In this document: piece by piece, positions 9,500 to 18,551 of the stretch | How positions within the stretch are numbered: the first letter of the stretch is position 1 | Layout: every line of letters begins with the position of its first letter | Source: Schaalia canis | GTDB lineage: Bacteria > Actinomycetota > Actinomycetes > Actinomycetales > Actinomycetaceae | DNA: 64,000 nucleotides | NCBI RefSeq assembly: GCF_003858455.1 | Contig: NZ_RQZF01000002.1 | Coordinates: 248,001-312,000 of the forward strand | Reading direction: 5' to 3' | Translations under genes and position numbers: made by a program | The notes under the pieces: model-generated | Told to the model about the DNA's origin: nothing | What the model saw: only the letters and a program-made list of their open reading frames with translations | Database searches by the model: none

Positions 9500-9676
9500 T
9501 TAGAACGACAGTGCGCGTTCAATGATTCCCTGAAGGGCAGCGCGTACCGCGTCCGATTGAACAATGGCCAACAGAAGACCGGCAAAAGCGGCTGCGGCAA
9601 CCGCTCCAATCGCATATTCGACAGTTGTCGATCCTTCCTCTGAGCAAAGATCATGGGGCGTATGGATGTCGTTCAT
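9500..9676 (-). CDS. Flp-pilin-like DUF4244 protein (Rv3656c type)
   Basis: 58 residues: a short polar leader, then E-E-G-S-T-T-V-E-Y-A-I-G-A-V, the prepilin cleavage site with Glu+5/Tyr+6, then a hydrophobic helix and a brief amphipathic tail. This is the arrangement of Flp major pilins. The ATG at 9676 is preferred because AAGGAG lies 6 nt upstream; a GTG at 9691 overlaps that site. The 188-nt gap upstream carries a pair of TTATCCACA motifs, so this gene may have its own promoter, as expected for a major subunit needed in excess. Confidence 0.8.
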   Translation of the reverse strand: MNDIHTPHDLCSEEGSTTVEYAIGAVAAAAFAGLLLAIVQSDAVRAALQGIIERALSF

Positions 9677-9790
9677 TGGATTCTCCTTCACAAGACAGCC
9701 GCCAAGGACTTACCAAGCGGCGCAGCAAATCTTGCTGTCATCCCAGCCTCGCAAACACGCCTCTTTACCCCTAACGTCCGAATGCGTTGG

Positions 9791-9828
9791 TGTGGATAAC
9801 GTCTTGCCCGCCGCCAGCCTGTGGATAA
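9791..9828 (-). promoter_or_regulatory. Paired TTATCCACA (DnaA-box-like) motifs, 29 bp apart, site 1
   Basis: Two exact TTATCCACA sequences (minus strand) at 9791-9799 and 9820-9828. They lie about 115-150 nt upstream of the pilin start, inside the only large gap of the tad operon. Same spacing as the sites at 12.5 and 28.6 kb. Confidence 0.6.
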
Positions 9829-9864
9829 CTCCAGACGCGCAGCATCCACACACCTGAACCCAAC

Positions 9865-11034
9865 TCACCCAGACAGACCCTCCACGAGCACAACCACCAG
9901 GGGAACCACACCTAGGGCGATAAAAGAGGGCAACATAAAGACACCCAAAGGCACCACAAGCCTGACATTCAGACGAGCCGCCTGCTGTTGCGCCTGAGTA
10001 GCACGCCTTTGGCGCAGGCGCGCCGCTGCTCGCTCGCATCCAGGTACCGGCGAAACCCCATCCTCCCAGGCGGCTTGCAAAGCCTGCGAGAGCGGCACAA
10101 AGCCTTCGGGCACATGCCTCCAGGCGTCCTGCCAGGGTTGCCCGTGAAGCAATGCGCGGGCGAGATCCCGAAACTCCACCATCTCAGAGGCCTCACCCAA
10201 GGCGTCAAGCGCGCGGGGAATTGCCGCTCCACTTTCTAAAGCAGCCGCCACCAAATCACAGGCCAAAGCAGGATCCAGACCCTCAGGGGGACGGCCCCTC
10301 GCGTGCGCAACCATTCGCGCCGAAACCACATTGCCCGCAATCATCAGCACAACCCCCACCACAGCAACAAGGGCTCCCAGCACGCTGGATGTGAAGAAAT
10401 GTAAAGGCTCTGCCCCCAGGGCGCCCGCAGCGCCCAATCCCACCAATGGCATGACATTAAGAATGTGCGCCGAGGCCGCAGGCCCAGCAGAAGCCACATC
10501 ACGGGCTTCCTCGTCTGCTTCCTCAGTGTCAATGCTGCGCCCAATTCGGCTTAAAACCTCCGCAAGCGGTGCGCCCACCACGCCACTGAAGGCGCACGCC
10601 ACCGCGAGCGCCTCCACAGCGCGACGCTGACGCTGCCCAGCAGGACTTCGCGCCCACCACCACATCCGCCACTCACGCAGGTAGCGTTCCCACTCGCATC
10701 CACCTGCCCGTATCGCGTGTAATAGACGCCCTCTCTCAGGCCGTGATCTGGGGAGAGCATACTGAGCGACCACGCCCGGCACGGCCCACCCTGACTCCCC
10801 CTCCCTCACAGCCACATCATCGTCTTCTTGGCAGCCCTCCCACCCACGCAGGAGCTTCCACCATCGAAGGCCGCCACCTCCTATGCGTCTTTGCTGCCCG
10901 CTGGGCCCTTTTCCAGCGGATTCTTCCCATGCTGCGCGCACGCTCTGCTGCCAGGCACGTTCATACGATGCCCCGGCTCGCAGATGCGCGGCCATTTCTA
11001 CAGCAAGGAAACCAATATCAAGCGTCCTCATCAT
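9865..11034 (-). CDS. Fused TadB/TadC-like inner-membrane platform protein
   Basis: About 389 residues with two GspF-like halves. The first half includes the helical AVACAFSGVVGAPLAEVLSRIG repeat and paired membrane segments near residues 195-245; the second half repeats the pattern (DLVAAALESGAAIPRALDALG) and ends with a hydrophobic hairpin (LVVPLGVFMLPSFIALGVVPLVVV). In M. tuberculosis the equivalent is two genes (Rv3657c and Rv3658c), so this appears to be a fusion. It should anchor the TadA ATPase in the membrane. The ATG at 11034 overlaps the tadA end by 17 nt and has GAGGGG just upstream. Confidence 0.78.
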   Translation of the reverse strand: MMRTLDIGFLAVEMAAHLRAGASYERAWQQSVRAAWEESAGKGPSGQQRRIGGGGLRWWKLLRGWEGCQEDDDVAVREGESGWAVPGVVAQYALPRSRPERGRLLHAIRAGGCEWERYLREWRMWWWARSPAGQRQRRAVEALAVACAFSGVVGAPLAEVLSRIGRSIDTEEADEEARDVASAGPAASAHILNVMPLVGLGAAGALGAEPLHFFTSSVLGALVAVVGVVLMIAGNVVSARMVAHARGRPPEGLDPALACDLVAAALESGAAIPRALDALGEASEMVEFRDLARALLHGQPWQDAWRHVPEGFVPLSQALQAAWEDGVSPVPGCERAAARLRQRRATQAQQQAARLNVRLVVPLGVFMLPSFIALGVVPLVVVLVEGLSG

Positions 11035-12430
11035 GCCCCTCACCGCGATACTTTCTGCAATCATCAGCGCCCAGCCCTAAAAGGGCCTGCAAACGCTCCC
11101 ATGCAGGGCCAGGGCGAACGCGCCCGTCCTCGTCAATGAGCGCAGCGCACTCGCAACGCAGGCGCCCCTCAGCGTCAGCGATAACGCCCATCTGTGCGAT
11201 ACGTCGCTTCCCGCCACCCCCTCGTTCCATGTGGATCACCAGATCAAAAGCCGCACGTACCTGCGCTGCCAGCGCCTGCGGGCCAAGCTCAGCCAAGGCC
11301 CCTAACGCTTCCAAACGCGCGGGTACATCTTCCACGCTATTGGCATGAATCGTTGCCCACCCTCCGTCGTGGCCGGTATTCAAGGCAGCCAACATGTCCC
11401 GCACCTCAGCACCTCGACACTCCCCCACGATGATCCTGTCCGGCCTCATGCGCACGGCGGCACGGACCAGCTCCGAAAGACTCACCCCACCTGCCCCCTG
11501 CACATTGGCCGCCCGCTCTTGAAGATGCACAAGGTGGGGGTGACGGGGGCGCAACTCGGAGATTTCTTCAATGCACACCAGGCGCTGATTGGGAGGCATC
11601 ACACTGAGCACCGCAGAGAGCAAAGTCGTCTTTCCGCTGCCAGTGGCCCCCGAAATCAGGCAATTCCGACGCCCTTTAATCGCCGCCTGCATCCAGGATT
11701 CAAGAAGATGCGCGCTCTGCCCCACACACATGTCACCCACCCCCAAAGTCCCCACATGCGGAATACGCAATGAAATGAGGGGGCCGTCGCCCGCCACCGG
11801 AGGGAGCACAGCGTGTAGTCGGATGCCAGAGGGCAGCGCAGCATCAACAATCGGGCTGGCTTCATCAAGGCGCCTGCCACAGTAAGCGGCAATCCTCACA
11901 GCTAACTGGCGGACATCGTCAACCGAGTCAAAGTGACGCTCGGCTTCATGCAGCCCATCACCGCGATCTACCCACACGTGCTGTCCATTCACGAGGATGT
12001 CCGTGACCGTGGGGTGTGCGATTAAAGGATCGATGATGTTGCCGAAAGAGAAGCTCTCCTCCACCGTCTCCTCTTGCGTCGTCTTGGTGGTCATGGCTTT
12101 CAGACGACAGGGAGATGTCCTCGTTTCGTCCTTTTCTTGCACTTCATCTACTTGCGGGCTTTGCGAGTGTGGGCGCTCAGCAAGGAGGTTCGACAGAAGA
12201 TCCGCAGCGTCATTCACGGAGTAGGCACCCTGAGAGCCGCAGGTAATGACCGTGTGACCGCGCTGGCGCCACATGAGGATATTGCGATGATCACCAAGGA
12301 AAAGAATGCCCGGTGAGGAGTCCTCGCGAACGCGGGATAGTTCTGCTTGGCCACACGCACGCAGGCGCGTGTTGAGCTGGTTGATGGCTCTGGCCTCAAG
12401 GGCGTGAGCGTAGATGAACGCGGCGGTCAT
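11018..12430 (-). CDS. tadA: TadA/CpaF-type secretion ATPase with N-terminal extension
   Basis: Type II/IV secretion hexameric ATPase powering Tad pilus assembly. From residue 113 on it matches the family: an N-terminal domain (DILVNGQHVWVDRGDGL), Walker A at 261-268 (GATGSGKT), an Asp box (CIEEISEL), GECRGAEVRDML and an ATIHANS His box. Residues 1-112 are an extra stretch not expected in TadA, which is about 350 aa in M. tuberculosis. An in-frame ATG at 12094 would give a normal 358-residue protein. Neither start has a strong ribosome site. First gene of the minus-strand tad operon. Confidence 0.85.
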   Translation of the reverse strand: MTAAFIYAHALEARAINQLNTRLRACGQAELSRVREDSSPGILFLGDHRNILMWRQRGHTVITCGSQGAYSVNDAADLLSNLLAERPHSQSPQVDEVQEKDETRTSPCRLKAMTTKTTQEETVEESFSFGNIIDPLIAHPTVTDILVNGQHVWVDRGDGLHEAERHFDSVDDVRQLAVRIAAYCGRRLDEASPIVDAALPSGIRLHAVLPPVAGDGPLISLRIPHVGTLGVGDMCVGQSAHLLESWMQAAIKGRRNCLISGATGSGKTTLLSAVLSVMPPNQRLVCIEEISELRPRHPHLVHLQERAANVQGAGGVSLSELVRAAVRMRPDRIIVGECRGAEVRDMLAALNTGHDGGWATIHANSVEDVPARLEALGALAELGPQALAAQVRAAFDLVIHMERGGGGKRRIAQMGVIADAEGRLRCECAALIDEDGRVRPGPAWERLQALLGLGADDCRKYRGEGHDEDA

Positions 12431-12482
12431 TTCTCTAGCTCAGCGTGAGAACTTGCGAATCACTATGGCAAGAAGGCAAGGT

Positions 12483-12520
12483 TGTGGAAAACTGTTTCAT
12501 ACCACGATGCCTGTGGATAA
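12483..12520 (-). promoter_or_regulatory. Paired DnaA-box-like motifs, 29 bp apart, site 2
   Basis: TTTTCCACA at 12483-12491 and TTATCCACA at 12512-12520 (minus strand), 29 bp start to start. Located 53-90 nt upstream of the 12430 tadA start and between divergent tadA and HAD genes, where the tad promoter should be. Confidence 0.6.
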
Positions 12521-12550
12521 CTCCTGGTTGGAATCCATAGACGGAACATC

Positions 12551-13414
12551 ATGCCAGGTCAACCGCGTAGAAGAGGTTCCTTTGTGTCCTTAGTACCCAT
12601 GCCACATCGCCCGCATACTGTCCCTCGGGCGGCAGCATTCTTTGATTTGGATAAAACCATCTTGGATACGTCCTCTTCTGTTGCGCTGCGCTCTCCTTTA
12701 GTTGATTCGGGCTTAATGACCCGCCGTAGTGCAGCCCTTGGTGTGCTCCTCCATCTGCCCTACCTTCTGCGAGGTGCCGATCACGCCGCTATGGAACGCA
12801 TGGGCAAGCAACTGGGCGCGATGTCACAAGGATGGGATAGCGCTGTCCTTGAAGCAACCGTGCGCGACGCCCTGGCCACCCACATTGACCCCGTTTGTTT
12901 TACCGAAGCTCTCGACCAGATCGCCCTTCACCGTGCCGCCGGGCAGCCGGTGGTGATCGCATCGGCCTCTGTGTCCGAGATGGTTCGTCCCATCGGAGAC
13001 CTCCTAGGCGCTGACTTTGTGATCGGCTCGGAGGCTGTCCGCGATGAGGATGGCACCTTCACGGGTGAGATTGCTTCCCTTAATTATGCTGATGAAAAAG
13101 CCCGCGCTTGTGCTGCCCTAGCCGCTGAACAGGGCTGGGATCTCTCCGAGTGCTTCGCCTATTCCGACTCGGTCACTGATCTGCCCCTGTTGGAGTCTGT
13201 CGGTCATCCTGTTGCCGTTAATCCCGACCGAGGTTTACGCGAGACTGCCCAGGAACGTGGCTGGCAGATCCTCACCTTCCAGCACACGGCGCGGGTTCGC
13301 TCGTCAGCCTCGAAGGCCGCACTCCCTGTCGCGGCAGGAACAATTGCGACGGGAGTGGCCCTCACTGTGGCCTATCGTTTGTGGTGCGCTAAGCGGGCGC
13401 GCGCGAGCCTCTGA
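12551..13414 (+). CDS. HAD-IB family phosphatase (SerB-like, Rv3661 type)
   Basis: 287 residues. Motif I is F-F-D-L-D-K-T-I (Asp32 nucleophile, Asp34 acid/base), motif II is IASASVSEM, motif III is the Lys in ADEKARA, and motif IV is YSDSVTDLPLLE. The cap is helical as in subfamily IB. A C-terminal hydrophobic segment (ALPVAAGTIATGVALTVAYRLW) suggests membrane attachment. It diverges from tadA, as in M. tuberculosis. The substrate is unknown; related proteins act on phosphoserine or lipid phosphates. In-frame GTG/ATG codons at 12584-12599 are alternative starts. Confidence 0.82.
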   Translation: MPGQPRRRGSFVSLVPMPHRPHTVPRAAAFFDLDKTILDTSSSVALRSPLVDSGLMTRRSAALGVLLHLPYLLRGADHAAMERMGKQLGAMSQGWDSAVLEATVRDALATHIDPVCFTEALDQIALHRAAGQPVVIASASVSEMVRPIGDLLGADFVIGSEAVRDEDGTFTGEIASLNYADEKARACAALAAEQGWDLSECFAYSDSVTDLPLLESVGHPVAVNPDRGLRETAQERGWQILTFQHTARVRSSASKAALPVAAGTIATGVALTVAYRLWCAKRARASL

Positions 13415-13473
13415 CGGGCATCAGCGCCAACACGCTCTGCCGCGCCGACACGCCCTGCCACTCAGGACGGGAG

Positions 13474-14331
13474 CTACAGTCGTCCGGCTTGCACATGGAG
13501 GGCGATGTCTTGCCCAATGCGCGCCCCTTCCTCGACGGCTCGGGCGAAGAACTCATACCATCGGCCAACACCATCAATAGCTGCGTCCGCGTCGGCAGAG
13601 GGGTGGTGCGCCTGCTGCCATGCGGCGAGGGCCTCTTCGCTGCCGGGAACTTCCGTAGTGTGCAGTGCGCTCATGACGGCCACGGCGCTGGGGTCAACGC
13701 CTCGTTCGATCAGGACCCAGCGGGCGAGGGTGGCTCCCATGGCTGCGGAGGCCACTGAGAACACAGGCGTCACCCGCAGGTAAGCGCTAACTTCTGCGGC
13801 ACATATCCAGGCGGGAAGCTGCGCCTGCACAAGATCGCGGATGACAGCGAGGCCGCCGGGGAGAGCAGGGAAGGCAACCTGATCGGCACCAATAAGGCCC
13901 GCCGCAACCAAACCCGAGCACATGTCACGGTGCAGCGCGCTCATCAGTGCCGGCAGGGGACGAGGCCGATGCGGCGCGCGTACTCGCGCGTTCAGGGGAG
14001 CACAGTTGCTGGCGAGGTTCCACTGGGCCCTCCACAGTCCAATCGCGAGAGATTGGGAGGGGTCGAGGGCGGTGGGGGCGAGGTCGCGAGCATCCCGCAT
14101 GGAGAGTTCGCGCAGATCATCAACGCTGATTCTCGCTCCTTCGAGGAGGCACAGGGCGGTGGCCTCGCGGATCGCGGCCTCTGCGCGGGCAGCTTCCCAC
14201 TGACGTCGTAGCCCCTCATGGAAACGGAGGTCGGCAAGAGCCTGTTCTGCCTGTTGGCGGGCGTGAAGGACTGAAGGGAGCTGTGCGGCTGCCTGGAGGG
14301 TGGCATGATTGAGGGCCTCGATTTGCGTCAC
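13474..14331 (-). CDS. Conserved actinobacterial protein of unknown function
   Basis: 285 residues, mostly alpha-helical, rich in Ala, Arg and Leu, with no membrane segment. The N-terminal helix ARAEAAIREATALCLLEGARISVDDLREL resembles proteins sometimes labelled 'oxidoreductase' in actinobacterial genomes next to this HAD/tad region, but I see no dinucleotide-binding motif or cofactor site supporting that label. It converges on the HAD gene. The apparent start is GTG at 14331 with AAGGGG immediately before it, so a leaderless start or a later codon is possible. Confidence 0.6.
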   Translation of the reverse strand: MTQIEALNHATLQAAAQLPSVLHARQQAEQALADLRFHEGLRRQWEAARAEAAIREATALCLLEGARISVDDLRELSMRDARDLAPTALDPSQSLAIGLWRAQWNLASNCAPLNARVRAPHRPRPLPALMSALHRDMCSGLVAAGLIGADQVAFPALPGGLAVIRDLVQAQLPAWICAAEVSAYLRVTPVFSVASAAMGATLARWVLIERGVDPSAVAVMSALHTTEVPGSEEALAAWQQAHHPSADADAAIDGVGRWYEFFARAVEEGARIGQDIALHVQAGRL

Positions 14332-14450
14332 CCCCTTACCTTATGGTGGCCTGCGTGCTTCCTGCACCCCACATGAGCTGCGTGAAGGGTGAGATGTGTT
14401 TTCTTCCCGTCCCCCAGACACGAAGGGGCTTCACAGGGGATACTGGAAGG

Positions 14451-15398
14451 GTGACTCCACAATTGACCCAACCGACGCGCTTTCAGCATGTACGAAGCGC
14501 GGCCTTCGCGCTGGTGTTTGCACCTGTGGGATTGAGCTTGATGAATCTTTCGCTCGTTTCAATCCTGGCAGCAACAGCGGTGGGACAGCCTTTGTCTGCC
14601 TCGGCAGGCATGGTGGGTATTGTGCTGGCTGCGGTTCTGTTTTGTTTGATCGCGATTAACTCAGAAGAATCTGCCGGAGGCATGATCGCACTGACAGCGT
14701 GGTCGGCATTCATTGGCTTGTTGCACATGCAGGGCGTCAGTCCTGCGGCTGTTGTTTTACCGCTGCGTTCTGCTGAGATCACGGCCGCATTGCATTGGAA
14801 TTACTTCCCCTATGCCACTACTGCAGTCTTTGGTGGGATGACCATTGCGATGTACCTTGTGCGGCGTGCTGCGACTCATTCTGAGTTGAGCGCAGAACAA
14901 TTGTGGGATTCTCTTTTGCCGTCGCGACGTCATTATCGTGAACGCTCCCGCGTTTTCAGTGCCACGATTGTGGCGATTACCTTAGCCATTGGCCTGTACA
15001 TCTACATGGCACCCATGGATTCGTCAGGCGTTGCAGCTCATGGTTTAACGGGTATGCAGCTTGGACACGAACCTCGCCCCTATGCGGGTATTCTTGCGGC
15101 GCTACTTCTGGGCGCTGTAGCGGTGATGACCCGTTGGTCCTCGTTGGGCCCTCAGGTTGCGATCTGGGTGTTCATGGTGATTCCGGCCTACATCATTGTG
15201 CCGGTGTGGGCTTCCCTGACCGGCCAGGTGGTCACCCCCGGCTTGTCGCCAATGACGGCACTGCAGATGGCAACACCCGTGGTCATGGCCTTGGGGCTCA
15301 CTCTTGCTGCGGTGGCGGTTGGCCCGCTCTTGGTGCGGCGCAATCTTCGGCGGAGTTTGCGCGCTTCTCTACTGTCACAACAATCTGATTCAATTTGA
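14451..15398 (+). CDS. Multi-pass membrane protein, unknown function
   Basis: About 315 residues with roughly eight hydrophobic segments spread through the whole chain (for example FALVFAPVGLSLMNLSLVSILAATAVG, MVGIVLAAVLFCLIAI, VFSATIVAITLAIGLYIYMA). No transporter or enzyme motif is visible. The GTG at 14451 is preferred (AGGGGA upstream) because the longer frame from 14343 would crowd the divergent gene at 14331. The next gene, also a membrane protein, follows 69 nt later on the same strand. Confidence 0.6.
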   Translation: MTPQLTQPTRFQHVRSAAFALVFAPVGLSLMNLSLVSILAATAVGQPLSASAGMVGIVLAAVLFCLIAINSEESAGGMIALTAWSAFIGLLHMQGVSPAAVVLPLRSAEITAALHWNYFPYATTAVFGGMTIAMYLVRRAATHSELSAEQLWDSLLPSRRHYRERSRVFSATIVAITLAIGLYIYMAPMDSSGVAAHGLTGMQLGHEPRPYAGILAALLLGAVAVMTRWSSLGPQVAIWVFMVIPAYIIVPVWASLTGQVVTPGLSPMTALQMATPVVMALGLTLAAVAVGPLLVRRNLRRSLRASLLSQQSDSI

Positions 15399-15467
15399 CC
15401 CCCTCCCGCCCTGCCTCCGCTATTGGGGCAGTGAAGGGCGTTATGTTTGCTTGGAATGGAGGCAACA

Positions 15468-17630
15468 ATGGCGAACGATGATTTCACCACTCACGACGAT
15501 CAACTCACTCCCGATACTCCCGAACATGATTCGGGACACCCTGCGGGAGAAAACCCTTTCTACGCAGAGGTTCCGTCAGATGATCTGGTGATTGACACTG
15601 CCATCGTTTTTGATGAGCCAGCAGACAGCGCGGCCACCGATTTCCACGCTGGTAGCGACGGTGAGCGGGTGGAGGAATCGCCCTCACTGCAGGACTCTTC
15701 CGAGGTTGAAGCAATTCCTGAGGGGCAAAGCGAAGCTCCCCATGACTACACCGTGACCGACTTTGGTGGCGCCGGAACCTCGGTGTCTTTAGAAGCTGAC
15801 CAGCTTGAGCAGAGCGAGGACGAGGTCGCCGCCCCCGCTGAGGCCGACACCGCTGCTTTTGTGGGCGAGGCCCTTGCTGAGGATGGTGTTGTCGAAGAGG
15901 GAGCACCCGAGGATGCCCCTCACGACTACTCTGTGACAGACTTCGGTGGCGCAGGAAGCCCTGCATCCTTGGAGGCTGATATTTCTACGGAGGATGACAT
16001 GCCTTCGTTTGAGGCAGTTGAGGGGTCCGCAGGTCCCGAGGATTCCGCCTCCCCCAGCGATGAGATCGCGGACGGCGACACCCAATGGCTCGCAGCGAAC
16101 GCTGAGGCTGACACTTCAGACCAGCCTGGCGAGGGCGCTCCCCTCGTTGCCGATTTTGAGCTTGAGGCTGACACTGATCTGACTCGTCCTGCCCCTATGC
16201 TGCAGGACAGCGCCTCGGAGGTCCTTGCGAGCAACGCCTCCATTTCGCATAGTCTGATCGAGGATGCCGCGCCCGCTGATCTCTCTATATCGGCTGATGC
16301 CTTTGCCGCCGCTGCTCCTATTGCCGCGGCTGATGACGCCGCTCCTGTAGCCGACTTCGCACCCGCCGAAACTACCGCCCCTGTGGCCGATTTCGCGCCT
16401 GTGCCTGAGGAAACACCTACTTTCACCGACGATATTTCTGCGTCGCCTCAGATCGATGCACCCGAGTTGGCGCCTGCTGATACCCCTGTCGTGGAGGAAG
16501 AACCTCCGGCAGTAGCTGCACCAATCCCTGTCTTGCGCCCAGAACGTGGGGATGATTCGACCTGGCAAGAGATCAGCCGCCGCCGCTCCCTCTTCCCTCC
16601 CGTCAGCGAATCCTCCCTTGAGGCCGCTACCCCTGCACTCCCCGCAGAAGACGCGCAGGCTGCACACAGTGCCAATCCATTCGGTGCCGACGCTGTCGGT
16701 ACCGATACCCCGATTGTCGAGGCCGACGCCCCCGCGGACTCTCTCGTTGAGGAGGCAGAGGTTCACACGACCACCATCCCTGTGGCCTCCCCAGAGAGTA
16801 TGGAAAACTACCAGCCGGGGCCCCACTCTGGTGAGATTCCTGTGGATGTGCTCTCAAGCAGGGAAAAGGACAGCGATGACTTGTCGACAACAGCGATTCG
16901 TCGTGATCTTTTTGCTCCCACACCAACCGTGGATGAGGACAGCTCGGCCTCGTGGCATCAGGCGTTGCATGCGAGCGCGACTCCCCTCCCTGCGGGGGAT
17001 ACTCCACAAAAGCTTGATGACGCTATTTTTGAAGGAACAACGGTTGTTCCCGTAGTGCCGTCACGCGTGAGTGCCCATGTCGCTTCTTTACTGCTCACCC
17101 TGCTTCTCGTGCCAGTAACCTGGTACTTCTTTGCTGACGCTGGGGCTCGCATGACCTTAGCTGAGGGAGCACCGATTGCGAGTGGGCAGCTCTCCCTGTG
17201 GGCTCTAGCCGAGTTCGCCATTGGAATTATTGGCCTGCTCATCGTGATTGCTTTGGCCGCACGTTCGTCTGTAGGCGCGTGGGTGTCTGGTGTGCTTCTG
17301 ACTGTTCTGGGCCTTCCGTGGCTGCTTGTTCCCGCCGCGATGATGAGCCTGACTCAAGGCTCCTTTGATGCTCTGGCTAAGTTCGGCGTGATTGGCCAAA
17401 ATCTCGCTCACCACCTGCAGGTTTCGGCTTACTCAGGGCGCCTGCTCCTTGTGGGTCTTGCGATCTGGGGCATTGGTATCGTCTCTCATTCTGCTCGCCG
17501 GAAGGGCCGCTCTGAGGAGGCGCTCCGCGCCGAGGTTGAGCGTGTTAATCCCGTTGGCGCTCACCTGACATGGTCGGGCCGGCGCCGCGCTGCCAAGGAA
17601 GCCGCTCGGCGGGAACGTCCTCGCCACTGA
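15468..17630 (+). CDS. Large acidic, repeat-containing membrane protein of unknown function
   Basis: 720 residues. Residues 1-520 are very acidic and Ala/Pro/Glu/Asp-rich, probably disordered. They contain a 20-residue repeat, PHDYTVTDFGGAGTSVSLEA and PHDYSVTDFGGAGSPASLEA (near residues 90 and 145), and a shorter A-P-V-A-D-F-A-P repeat near 300. The last 190 residues hold four hydrophobic segments and a basic Arg-rich tail. The ATG at 15468 has TGGAGG 7 nt upstream. Topology suggests a long cytoplasmic acidic arm on a small membrane domain, but no function can be assigned. A strong terminator follows. Confidence 0.65.
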   Translation: MANDDFTTHDDQLTPDTPEHDSGHPAGENPFYAEVPSDDLVIDTAIVFDEPADSAATDFHAGSDGERVEESPSLQDSSEVEAIPEGQSEAPHDYTVTDFGGAGTSVSLEADQLEQSEDEVAAPAEADTAAFVGEALAEDGVVEEGAPEDAPHDYSVTDFGGAGSPASLEADISTEDDMPSFEAVEGSAGPEDSASPSDEIADGDTQWLAANAEADTSDQPGEGAPLVADFELEADTDLTRPAPMLQDSASEVLASNASISHSLIEDAAPADLSISADAFAAAAPIAAADDAAPVADFAPAETTAPVADFAPVPEETPTFTDDISASPQIDAPELAPADTPVVEEEPPAVAAPIPVLRPERGDDSTWQEISRRRSLFPPVSESSLEAATPALPAEDAQAAHSANPFGADAVGTDTPIVEADAPADSLVEEAEVHTTTIPVASPESMENYQPGPHSGEIPVDVLSSREKDSDDLSTTAIRRDLFAPTPTVDEDSSASWHQALHASATPLPAGDTPQKLDDAIFEGTTVVPVVPSRVSAHVASLLLTLLLVPVTWYFFADAGARMTLAEGAPIASGQLSLWALAEFAIGIIGLLIVIALAARSSVGAWVSGVLLTVLGLPWLLVPAAMMSLTQGSFDALAKFGVIGQNLAHHLQVSAYSGRLLLVGLAIWGIGIVSHSARRKGRSEEALRAEVERVNPVGAHLTWSGRRRAAKEAARRERPRH

Positions 17631-17665
17631 GGACGTCTGAACTGCTCTTCGAACTGTTCACTGTC

Positions 17666-17703
17666 CTGTCCCTCCGCTGCTCACCAGCGGAGGGACAGTT
17701 TTT
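17666..17703 (+). terminator. Rho-independent terminator, 14-bp stem
   Basis: CTGTCCCTCCGCTG (17666-17679) pairs exactly with 17685-17698 around a CTCAC loop, followed by TTTTT at 17699-17703. Ends the membrane-protein operon. Confidence 0.9.
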
Positions 17704-17767
17704 CTCTTCTTAAGCCTCTGGATGGACAGGCTCAGCGCGTCGGGCATCTCAGGACGCGCAGATACGG

Positions 17768-18400
17768 TCAGCGCTCAACACCAACAGCAGGGCATAGTTC
17801 TACCAACACGCATTCGTGGCAGCGTGGGGATTGGGCCGTGCACACTGCGCGTCCGTGCCAAATCATGTCGTGAGAAAGCTGCGTCCAGTCGGTGTGTGGA
17901 AGCAGCGTGCACACGTCTTTTTCGACCTTTGCGGGATTCTCAGATTCGCTCCACCCGAAACGCCTGGACAGACGACCAACGTGGGTGTCAACGGTCAGCG
18001 CGGGTTCTCCAAAGCAATTGCCGCGAACAACATTGGCAGTTTTACGGCCGACACCGGGCAGGCTTTCAAGCTCTGCTGCGCCGCGAGGCACTTCGCCGTC
18101 GAAGGCTTCAAGGAGCCGTTGGGCGACGGCGACGGCTTGGGCTGCGCGGCGTTTTTGAAACCCGAGAGGGCGGACGACGGCTTCAACCTCGTCAGTTGAT
18201 GCTGCGGCGAGGGCGCGGGGCGTTGGCCAGCGGCGGAACAGTTCAGGGGTGATGGTGTTGACGCGCGCATCTGTTGTTTGGGCTGACAACACCGTCGCAA
18301 CGAGGAGTTCGAAAGGCGAGGTGTGGTCGAGGCTGGTGCGAGCCTCCGGGTAGGTGGCGCGCAGAATGTCGACAATGCGGTGAGCGCTTGCAGAATCCAT
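17768..18400 (-). CDS. nth: Endonuclease III
   Basis: DNA glycosylase/AP lyase that removes oxidised pyrimidines in base excision repair. 210 residues. The helix-hairpin-helix LPGVGRKTANVV holds the catalytic Lys (about 120) and TVDTHVGR the catalytic Asp (about 138). The [4Fe-4S] ligands follow the expected C-x6-C-x2-C-x5-C near the end (CTAQSPRCHECVLVELC). The ATG at 18400 follows an AGGA; a GTG one codon earlier is also possible. It diverges from glxR, as nth and the Crp-type gene are close in mycobacteria. Confidence 0.93.
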   Translation of the reverse strand: MDSASAHRIVDILRATYPEARTSLDHTSPFELLVATVLSAQTTDARVNTITPELFRRWPTPRALAAASTDEVEAVVRPLGFQKRRAAQAVAVAQRLLEAFDGEVPRGAAELESLPGVGRKTANVVRGNCFGEPALTVDTHVGRLSRRFGWSESENPAKVEKDVCTLLPHTDWTQLSHDMIWHGRAVCTAQSPRCHECVLVELCPAVGVER

Positions 18401-18551
18401 CACGTGGCCATCCTAGGGTGCTTCTGGCAAAGGAGGCATTTTTCGGTGCCCGTCATGAGGCCATGTGTGAACACCTGTGCACATTGGTGCTCGGGTGCGC
18501 GCATATTTCGACATCCGGCGGTCGGATTCCTAAGAAATCACTCTTCCCACT

